Positions 1 through 7,152 of a stretch of DNA of 64,000 nucleotides are shown in pieces. The DNA lies in assembly GCF_000331245.1 (NCBI RefSeq), contig NZ_ANFZ01000009.1, positions 496,001 through 560,000 on the forward strand. The letters run 5' to 3'. Made by a program: the position numbers and the translations under genes. The stretch comes from Blastomonas sp. AAP53 (GTDB lineage: Bacteria > Pseudomonadota > Alphaproteobacteria > Sphingomonadales > Sphingomonadaceae). The notes beneath the pieces were generated by a model. That model worked only from the letters and a program-made list of their open reading frames with translations, made no database searches and was not told where the DNA came from. Numbering within the stretch: the first letter of the stretch is position 1; each line of letters opens with the position of its first letter.

Positions 1-406
1 GAGACCAGAAGGCTTCCGGATAGACAAACAGCTGGATGACCGCCGTCATCACAAACAGCCCTGCCGCACCCAACCGCGTTGCCAGCCCCAGCATGACCAT
101 CATCGACAGGGCATGTTCGGCATAGGTGGCCAGGATGCCGGTAATCTCAGGCAGGGGCATATGATATTCGTCGCGGAACAGATCATAGGTGATCGGGTCG
201 ATCGTCAGCCAGCTGTCGTCCTCGATCTTGGTGCGGGCTGACCGCCAGAACTGTGCCGCCAGCGCAAGCCGGACCAGCAGCAGCGCGATCCCCTCGAACC
301 AACGGGTCTGCAATGGCGCAATCATGCGCAGGCCAAGGGCTTTCATCAATCCACGCTTCCACACAATCGATATGAGCTGACGCTCGAGCCGCAGCCGGAA
401 AGCCAT
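1..406 (-). CDS. DoxX family membrane protein of the bufferin operon, partial (3' end beyond the window)
   Basis: The frame is open to the left edge, so only about 135 N-terminal residues are seen. They include ALLLVRLALAAQFWRSARTK, then a segment with FRDEYHMPLP and a hydrophobic stretch ending TAVIQLFVYPEAFW. This is the usual DoxX pattern of four membrane helices with a short acidic loop after helix 1. It is the last visible gene of the operon bufA-bufB-bufC-doxX. DoxX proteins are common partners of bufferin genes and probably act in the inner membrane in electron transfer or export; the exact role is not established. The start at 406 is the first in-frame ATG. An ATG at 346 (MKALGLRMIA), preceded by GGATTG, is also reasonable because the first 20 residues are unusually basic. 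Confidence 0.8.
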   Translation of the reverse strand, partial: MAFRLRLERQLISIVWKRGLMKALGLRMIAPLQTRWFEGIALLLVRLALAAQFWRSARTKIEDDSWLTIDPITYDLFRDEYHMPLPEITGILATYAEHALSMMVMLGLATRLGAAGLFVMTAVIQLFVYPEAFWS

Positions 407-423
407 GCGCCATCAATCCGCGC

Positions 424-1185
424 CTATCCCCCCGGCCTTGCCAGCATCCCCGCACCGATGAGTGCAAAAATGGCCGGCAACGCCTCAGCCTCTTTTGCGG
501 TTTCGATGGCCACGGCCAGAAGGTTACGCATGGTGACAGGTTTTTGCGCGCATCTGGCAAGCGCTGCCTGCAGTGCATCCAGCGGATGCAGCAGCACCTC
601 GGCATCGGGCCTCGTGATCAGCAGGTGGCGCGCATCGCCGGGCGCCGATCCGGCAAGCTCTGGCAGCATGACCGCAATGTCCGTTTGCACCGCAACCAGA
701 CGGGTTGCCGGATGCATGGCAAGTTTCAGGTCAAGCAGGCCTTCCTCGTCCAGGCCGGCCAGATCCGAGAGATCGAGCGCGGGTGCTTCCGCCGCATGAT
801 AACTGTGCAGCCAGGCCCATTCGACCGCTGCGAGGTCGCACTGCGCGGCATCTGCGCCATGGTCAGCCAGGAATTCGGCAAAGCCCGCGCCGATATGCAT
901 CAGCTTGCGCGAACGCACATCGGGAAGGTCGACGAAGACCCTGGACAGGGCATTGAAAGCGTCATGCCCCATCCTCTCGCGCGTGCGCGGGAATGTGTGT
1001 TCGAGCGCCACGAGGCGGGCATGGCTGATCGTATTGGCGTGTGCCTTGAGGCCCAACAGCACCCAGTCTGGCTCGCCCGCGAACACCCCATCCGGAAAAG
1101 CCGACGGCCCGTGCTGCAACACGGCGATGAAACGTGCCTGATCTTTCGCCAGATCCCCCATTGCGTCAGGCAACCTGCAATGCAC
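424..1185 (-). CDS. bufC: DUF2063 family protein, BufC-type partner of the DUF692 enzyme
   Basis: This 253-residue protein resembles the DUF2063 (putative DNA-binding domain) family. An N-terminal helical domain (LAKDQARFIAVL, then HTFPRTRERMGHDAFNALS) is followed by a C-terminal region with LHPLDALQAALARC and a helical end. In bufferin and methanobactin-type systems this protein partners the DUF692 oxidase and is thought to recognise the precursor leader, as MbnC does. Context agrees: it lies directly after bufB and overlaps its end by 20 nt. A later ATG at 1161 (MGDLAKDQ) would remove the overlap and leave 4 nt. No strong Shine-Dalgarno decides between them, and coupling to bufB is likely. 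The DNA-binding label in the family name should not be read as a regulator. Confidence 0.82.
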   Translation of the reverse strand: MHCRLPDAMGDLAKDQARFIAVLQHGPSAFPDGVFAGEPDWVLLGLKAHANTISHARLVALEHTFPRTRERMGHDAFNALSRVFVDLPDVRSRKLMHIGAGFAEFLADHGADAAQCDLAAVEWAWLHSYHAAEAPALDLSDLAGLDEEGLLDLKLAMHPATRLVAVQTDIAVMLPELAGSAPGDARHLLITRPDAEVLLHPLDALQAALARCAQKPVTMRNLLAVAIETAKEAEALPAIFALIGAGMLARPGG

Positions 1186-2032
1186 CAGCGTGCGCCATTA
1201 TCTCGCTGGCGCGGCCAGCCTCGGCCATCAGCACGGCAAAATCGGGTATATTGGTGTCCCATTCGATCAGAACGGGCCTGGCACTTGCGCGCGCCACGAA
1301 CCTGTCGAACAGCTTCCAGGTGAGGGCGGTCACGTTCGACCCGTGGTCGTCGATCAGCAATGGACGGCCCGCGTGCCACTCGGTGGCATGGCCGGCCAGG
1401 TGGATCTCCCCGACGAGTGCAGGGTCGATCGCATCTATATAGGCGAATGGGTCGGACTGCAGATTGGTGCAGCTCACCTCGACATTGTTGATATCGAACA
1501 GCAGGCCGCAGCCGCTCTTCGCGCAGAGTGCGTGGAGGAATTCGACCTCGTCCATGTCATCGTGCGCAAAGGCCAGATAGCGCGACGGATTCTCGATCAG
1601 TATCGAGCGTCCGAGCCTGTCCTGCACGCGACCAATCTGCGTGGCGACATGGTCCAGCGTGGCGCGGGTGTAGGCGAGCGGCAGAAGATCGGGGTAGCGG
1701 TCGGCACTGTTGCCCGACCAGCTCAGATGGTCGGACACGCTGGCAGGATCGTACCGCAAGCACAGCGCTGCAAGCTGCTCCAGCTCGTCTTCGTCGAGCC
1801 CCTCGGCCGTGCCGATCGACAGGCCGACGCTGTGGAAACTGAGCGGCAACCGCTCTGCCACCGCCGTGAGCCAGCGATGGGGCGGCCCACCATCGACGAA
1901 ATAGTTCTGCGGGTGCACCTCGACCCATGCGGGCACAGGGACACCCGATTGGGGCTCCAGAACATCGCGATAGTGGGCCGGCTTCAGCCCGATGCCCGTT
2001 TCGGGGGGCAGGAACATCGGGCCTTCGACCAT
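1166..2032 (-). CDS. bufB: DUF692 multinuclear non-haem iron enzyme, BufB-type RiPP maturase
   Basis: This 288-residue TIM-barrel protein is of the DUF692/MbnB family. Candidate metal ligands occur in the expected order: FHS (H67), SDHLSW (H102), IENPSR (E147), FDINN (D180), IHLAGH (H211, H215), DDHG (D228, H230) and EWD near the C-terminus. Family members use two or three irons and oxygen to convert cysteines of a ribosomal peptide into copper-binding heterocycles: oxazolone/thioamide in methanobactin, thiooxazole in bufferins. The substrate here is almost certainly the bufA product encoded 9 nt upstream. The annotated ATG at 2032 has little SD sequence. A second ATG at 2017 (MFLPPETGIG) is preceded by GAAGG at a good distance and may be the true start. 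Function is inferred from family and operon. Confidence 0.88.
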   Translation of the reverse strand: MVEGPMFLPPETGIGLKPAHYRDVLEPQSGVPVPAWVEVHPQNYFVDGGPPHRWLTAVAERLPLSFHSVGLSIGTAEGLDEDELEQLAALCLRYDPASVSDHLSWSGNSADRYPDLLPLAYTRATLDHVATQIGRVQDRLGRSILIENPSRYLAFAHDDMDEVEFLHALCAKSGCGLLFDINNVEVSCTNLQSDPFAYIDAIDPALVGEIHLAGHATEWHAGRPLLIDDHGSNVTALTWKLFDRFVARASARPVLIEWDTNIPDFAVLMAEAGRASEIMAHAGALQVA

Positions 2033-2041
2033 CGGGCAGGG

Positions 2042-2329
2042 TCAGCCCTTGGGCGCCGGCTTGGCGTTGCCCTTGAGCGGGGTCAGCGAACCGCCCATCT
2101 TGGCGCACTCACCCTTGGCAACATATTTCCAGGCGCTGCCCTGATAGTCGATGGTGGAGGTTCCGGCGCACGAGGTGCCAGGGCCGGCAGCGCAATCGTT
2201 CTTGCCCTTCAAGGACACGCCATAGCATTTTTCCTTTTCGCCAGCGGCTGCGGCAGGCGTTGCTGCGACAGTCGCAGCGGCCAGGACAGCGGCGGCAGCG
2301 GCACCAAGGGTGAGCATCGAGTTCGACAT
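2042..2329 (-). CDS. bufA: Bufferin-type precursor peptide (DUF2282)
   Basis: This 95-residue secreted peptide has an Ala-rich signal sequence (about residues 1-29, ending TPAAAAGE). The mature part has four cysteines, in [20 protein letters not shown] and GECAKMGG, plus the [11 protein letters not shown] block typical of DUF2282/BufA1. In characterised bufferins the cysteines are modified by the DUF692 enzyme and the exported product chelates copper. The start chosen is ATG at 2329, preceded by GAGAGGA at about 7 nt; an upstream in-frame TTG at 2344 is less likely. It heads the minus-strand operon with bufB, bufC and a doxX gene. An ECF-like promoter motif lies about 90 nt upstream. What is seen is the sequence and layout; copper binding and modification are known for the family, not shown here. 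Confidence 0.88.
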   Translation of the reverse strand: MSNSMLTLGAAAAAVLAAATVAATPAAAAGEKEKCYGVSLKGKNDCAAGPGTSCAGTSTIDYQGSAWKYVAKGECAKMGGSLTPLKGNAKPAPKG

Positions 2330-2419
2330 GGGAGTTCCTCTCAATTCTTTAAGGTCACAAAGGCTACAGTGGTCATCAGCGGACAGCCGGGACGGTGCGC
2401 CCTGCCTGCCCTGTCATCT

Positions 2420-2446
2420 ATTCGTCCCGTTCTGATGCGGGGTTAC
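2420..2446 (-). promoter_or_regulatory. Candidate ECF (SigF-like) promoter of the bufferin operon
   Basis: Read on the minus strand, GTAACC is followed after exactly 16 nt by CGAAT, which resembles the extracytoplasmic-function SigF-type consensus recalled from Caulobacter bufferin (gig) operons. It would place the transcript start near 2412, giving a bufA leader of about 80 nt. No SigF gene or its heavy-metal-sensing anti-sigma partner is in the window. The match is by eye. Confidence 0.55.
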
Positions 2447-2487
2447 CCCGTTTCCGCCATGGGCGCAAAAAATTCCACAGCACAAGC

Positions 2488-2517
2488 CTTGACCGATGCG
2501 TGGCGACCGCTATCTAG
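2488..2517 (+). promoter_or_regulatory. Candidate groESL promoter (heat-shock sigma type)
   Basis: CTTGAC (2488-2493) and CTATCTAG (2510-2517) lie just upstream of the CIRCE operator, with about 15-16 nt between the boxes. The arrangement would fit an alphaproteobacterial RpoH-type promoter. Spacing and identity are approximate. Confidence 0.4.
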
Positions 2518-2524
2518 CGCAACG

Positions 2525-2551
2525 TTAGCACTCACCTCGACCGAGTGCTAA
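2525..2551 (+). promoter_or_regulatory. CIRCE operator (HrcA binding site)
   Basis: The perfect 9-9-9 inverted repeat TTAGCACTC-N9-GAGTGCTAA is the consensus CIRCE element. It lies 80 nt upstream of groES, directly after the candidate promoter. HrcA repressor binds it and releases on heat shock. hrcA itself is not in the window. Confidence 0.97.
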
Positions 2552-2631
2552 TCGTGATGCGGGCGCAAATGAATGCGCCTGCCGCGCAGGGGGTTTCACT
2601 AATTTCAGTGACGCAAGGAAAGGCTTAACGC

Positions 2632-2919
2632 ATGACATTTCGTCCGTTGCACGACCGGGTTCTGGTGCGCCGCATCGAAGCCGAAGAGAAGACCGCTGGC
2701 GGGATCATCATCCCCGACGCAGCCAAGGAAAAGCCGTCGGAAGGCGAAGTCATCGCCGCTGGCGAAGGCGCGCGTGACGACGCCGGTGCGCGTATCGCGC
2801 TCGACGTCAAGGTTGGCGACAAGATCCTGTTCGGCAAGTGGTCGGGCACCGAAGTGAAGATCAACGGTGAAGACCTGATCATCATGAAGGAAAGCGACAT
2901 TCTGGGCATCATGGGCTGA
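2632..2919 (+). CDS. groES: Co-chaperonin GroES (Cpn10)
   Basis: This 95-residue protein starts [14 protein letters not shown], has the mobile-loop region [12 protein letters not shown] (about 19-30), the roof loop around GEGARDD, and the C-terminal block [20 protein letters not shown]. Length and sequence are canonical for the heptameric lid that caps GroEL. The SD AAGGA sits upstream of the ATG. It is the first gene of the groESL operon, with 51 nt to groEL. Expression is expected to be repressed by HrcA through the CIRCE element at 2525-2551 and possibly activated by a heat-shock sigma factor. Confidence 0.98.
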   Translation: MTFRPLHDRVLVRRIEAEEKTAGGIIIPDAAKEKPSEGEVIAAGEGARDDAGARIALDVKVGDKILFGKWSGTEVKINGEDLIIMKESDILGIMG

Positions 2920-2946
2920 TCGATCCGATCATCCTGACTGACCTAA

Positions 2947-4626
<1,680 letters not shown>

Positions 4627-4665
4627 TCCACGCACGTTCGGCTTCCAAGCCAACGCACAAGAATT

Positions 4666-4697
4666 GGGGCCGGAGGGGAAACCTTCCGGCCCTTTTT
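4666..4697 (+). terminator. Rho-independent terminator of groESL
   Basis: GGGCCGGAGGG pairs with CCTTCCGGCCC (one mismatch) around a GAAA loop, followed by TTTTT. It lies 40 nt after the groEL stop and just before the convergent gene at 4702. Confidence 0.85.
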
Positions 4698-4701
4698 CGT
4701 G

Positions 4702-5388
4702 TCAGGCGGTAGCGTTGAGCGCCGCTTCCATTTCCGCCGCCCGGGCGTCGTAAAACCGTGACTGCATGGCCTGGACGATATGCTCCGGGCTGGTGGCCGG
4801 CGTGCCCCCTGCGAAAGGCGGCGCGGGGTCGTATTCGAAGTTGAGCTGGAGCGACCGTGCGACATCCTCGCCGTGTAGATGCGCGATGATCGTCAGCGCG
4901 AAGTCGATGCCCGAGGTCACGCCGCCTGCGGTCACGACATTGCCGTCGAACACGGTGCGCGCATTTTCATGAAGCGCGCCGACCATCGGCAACAGGCTGG
5001 CATAGCCCCAGTGCGTCGTCGCGCTTTTGCCTTGCAGCAAGCCTGCCCGCCCAAGGATGAACGCGCCGGTACACACGCTGGTGATCCATTGCGCGCCCGA
5101 GGCCTGACGAGCCACGAAATCGATCAGCCGACTATCGCTGAGCGCGTGTGCAACGCCCAGCCCTCCGGGAACACACAGCAGATCGGCCTGCGGGCAGTTG
5201 GCGAAGGTCACCGTCGGCATGATGCCGAAGCCGACATCGGTCATCACCGGGTCAAGGCTCGCCGCCGCCACATGGACCTTCGCGCCCGGCATCCGGCACA
5301 GGAACTGCGCAGGTCCGGTGAAATCGAGCTGGGTCACATTGTCGAACAGGACAAAGACAACGTTGAAGGGTGTCTGGGCGTCGATCAT
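4702..5388 (-). CDS. inhA: DJ-1/PfpI family protein, isonitrile hydratase-like
   Basis: This 228-residue glutamine-amidotransferase-like protein is closely like isonitrile hydratase InhA of Pseudomonas, which hydrates isonitriles to N-substituted formamides. The three residues reported for InhA catalysis are matched: Asp in QLDFTGP (D22), and the nucleophile pair Cys-Thr in SVCTGAF. The blocks SATTHWGY and TSGIDFALTI also fit. The length equals the InhA family when started at ATG 5388, which has AAAGG 7 nt upstream. An in-frame extension to 5595 exists but would read through the inverted repeat and is unlikely. It is transcribed divergently from the 5637 gene. The physiological substrate is unknown; other DJ-1 members are transcription factors or glyoxalases, so the substrate call is tentative. 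Confidence 0.8.
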   Translation of the reverse strand: MIDAQTPFNVVFVLFDNVTQLDFTGPAQFLCRMPGAKVHVAAASLDPVMTDVGFGIMPTVTFANCPQADLLCVPGGLGVAHALSDSRLIDFVARQASGAQWITSVCTGAFILGRAGLLQGKSATTHWGYASLLPMVGALHENARTVFDGNVVTAGGVTSGIDFALTIIAHLHGEDVARSLQLNFEYDPAPPFAGGTPATSPEHIVQAMQSRFYDARAAEMEAALNATA

Positions 5389-5580
5389 GAGCATGCCTTT
5401 CATCAAGAAGGTTGCCCAGGCGCGCGACATAACGATACCGCCCGCTCCCCGATGGTGGTCCATCTGATGCGCCAGTTGCGGGCCGCTCGATTGTATTGCG
5501 CCCATGCCGGTCTGCCAAGCGGCCTTTTGCGGCAACATAAACCCAATCCAATCCGCACTTTTCGCACGCTGATCACGGCT

Positions 5581-5635
5581 GGCTATCCCCTCCATGTTAT
5601 GTCATAGAGGATGCCATAACATGGAGGGGATAGCC
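5581..5635. repeat. Perfect 21-bp inverted repeat with 13-nt loop, covering a ribosome-binding site
   Basis: Left arm 5581-5601 (begins GGCTATCCCCTCC) and right arm 5615-5635 (ends GGAGGGGATAGCC) are exact reverse complements; the loop is 5602-5614. The right arm contains GGAGGGG, the SD of the gene starting at 5637. In that transcript the hairpin would hide the SD; as DNA it could be an operator for the divergent pair. There is no T run, so it is not an obvious terminator. Confidence 0.9.
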
Positions 5636-5636
5636 T

Positions 5637-6710
5637 ATGCGCCGCCTGCTGACCGTCGCCGTCATATTGCTGGGAGTCCTGGCCCTGGTTGGCTGGATAG
5701 CGCGCGAGCGGCTCGGTGAAATCGTGTTCGCGCGGGCGCTTGAGGCCTCGTATGGCAGCGACGCCACCGCCGATCTTGGCGATGGGCTACACGTCATCCT
5801 GTGCGGGACCGGCTCTCCCCTCCCCGATCCGGCGCGCGCTGGCCCCTGCACCCTGGTGATCGCGGGCAAGCAGGTGTTTCTGGTCGATTCGGGCTCGGGG
5901 GCAGGACGCAGGATCGGGCAGATCGGGGTGTCGCTCGGCAAGATCGACGCCGCCTTCCTCACGCATTTCCACTCGGACCACATCGATGGTCTGGGCGAGG
6001 TTCTGATGCTGCGCTGGGCCAGCAGCGGTCGTGCATCGCCCTTGCCGGTCTATGGCCCCCAGGGCGTCGATCGGATCGTCTCGGGCTTCGACACCGCCTA
6101 TACCGCTGATTACGGCTATCGCATCGCGCATCACGGAGCTGACATCATGCCGCGCAGTGGCGCGGGCGCGCGTGCCAACACCATCTCGCTAGGCGGCAAG
6201 ACTGCAACCTCTGTGGTCTATGCAGGGTCAGGCGTGCGCGTAACGGCGTTCCTTGTCAATCACAGCCCGATCGAGCCCGCTCTGGGTTATCGGTTCGATT
6301 ACAAGGGCCGTTCGGTGGTCATCAGCGGCGACACCGCGCCGACAGCGTCGGTAGCTAAGATGTGCAATGGGTGCGATGTGCTCGTTCACGAAGTGCTCAA
6401 CATCGACATGGTCAGGCAGATCTCCGCGACAGCCAAGGCCCGTGGCGATGCCAGGGTGGGCAAGATCATGTCGGATATCACCAACTATCACAGCTCGCCC
6501 GTGGCGGTGGCTGGTGTCGCGCGGCGGGGCAAAGCGCAGATGCTGCTGTTCACCCACATCGTGCCGCGGATGCCGAGCGCGCTCTTGCACCCCTATTTCC
6601 TGCGGGGTGTGGCGGATGCCTATTCGGGCAAGGTGGTGATGGGGGAGGATGGAATGCGGATCAGCCTGCCCGCCGGATCCAGCCGGATCGAGCAGGCTGA
6701 TCTGCTGTAG
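5637..6710 (+). CDS. Membrane-anchored metallo-beta-lactamase-fold hydrolase
   Basis: This 357-residue protein has one N-terminal hydrophobic helix (about 4-21), giving an inner-membrane anchor or uncleaved signal, followed by an MBL domain. The metal motif is THFHSDHIDG (HxHxDH, 110-115). Further ligands are likely in VISGDTAP and in the C-terminal LLFTHIVP. The early LCGTGSPLPDP and FLVDSGSG blocks resemble RNase Z/arylsulfatase-like MBL proteins rather than beta-lactamases. A periplasmic location makes tRNA processing unlikely, and the substrate is unknown. The SD GGAGGGG lies in the right arm of the perfect inverted repeat at 5581-5635, so translation may be structure-controlled. It is divergent from the isonitrile-hydratase-like gene. 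Confidence 0.8.
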   Translation: MRRLLTVAVILLGVLALVGWIARERLGEIVFARALEASYGSDATADLGDGLHVILCGTGSPLPDPARAGPCTLVIAGKQVFLVDSGSGAGRRIGQIGVSLGKIDAAFLTHFHSDHIDGLGEVLMLRWASSGRASPLPVYGPQGVDRIVSGFDTAYTADYGYRIAHHGADIMPRSGAGARANTISLGGKTATSVVYAGSGVRVTAFLVNHSPIEPALGYRFDYKGRSVVISGDTAPTASVAKMCNGCDVLVHEVLNIDMVRQISATAKARGDARVGKIMSDITNYHSSPVAVAGVARRGKAQMLLFTHIVPRMPSALLHPYFLRGVADAYSGKVVMGEDGMRISLPAGSSRIEQADLL

Positions 6711-6716
6711 ATCGGT

Positions 6717-7001
6717 TCAGTCGGCCTTGCGCGAGACCTCGCCTTCGGCTTCGTCCCATTCCTGTTCGATCTTGTCGCCAGCCTTTTCGGCTTCGGCATC
6801 AAGATCGCGTGCAGCCTTGTCAACGCTGGCTTCGACGTCGTCCATGGTGTTGTCGATCGCCTGGCCGGCAGTGTCCACATTGGCCTCGATATCGTCGCCG
6901 GCAGCTTCAGCAGCTGCCTCGGTCTTTTCCTCGGTCTCTGCTGAGCAGGCCGCCAGGCCCAGGGCGAGTGCGGCAACGCCGACGATGGCTAAATTACGCA
7001 T
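6717..7001 (-). CDS. Small acidic Ala-rich lipoprotein
   Basis: This 94-residue protein has a lipoprotein signal: MRNLAIVG, a hydrophobic core, then the lipobox LAAC-S at about 18-22. The mature part has no Cys and is made of degenerate repeats of the type AxxAxDxIEAxVDxA, predicted to be one long amphipathic helix or coiled coil, rich in Ala, Glu and Asp. Such helices resemble LEA-like or ATP-synthase-b-like proteins, but no family is firmly recognised. ATG 7001 is chosen because AGAAGGAG lies 7-8 nt upstream and the lipobox is then correctly placed. It converges with the MBL gene (6 nt between stops). Localisation is confident; function is unknown. Confidence 0.75.
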   Translation of the reverse strand: MRNLAIVGVAALALGLAACSAETEEKTEAAAEAAGDDIEANVDTAGQAIDNTMDDVEASVDKAARDLDAEAEKAGDKIEQEWDEAEGEVSRKAD

Positions 7002-7152
7002 GAAATAGCTCCTTCTTGATGGCGCCGGATATGGCGCCTTCCCCGTCGGGTTTACGCGCAGTCGTGCAGCAGGTTCCCCGCCGCGCAGTTCCAGTCCGAC
7101 CAACTCTCAAAATTGCATGACCCTGCCAAGCCGCGCTGCTATCGCTTGGCCT

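Noticed and set aside
183..605. 140-codon minus-strand frame
   Set aside because: It overlaps the DUF2063 and DoxX genes in another frame and resembles no protein family.
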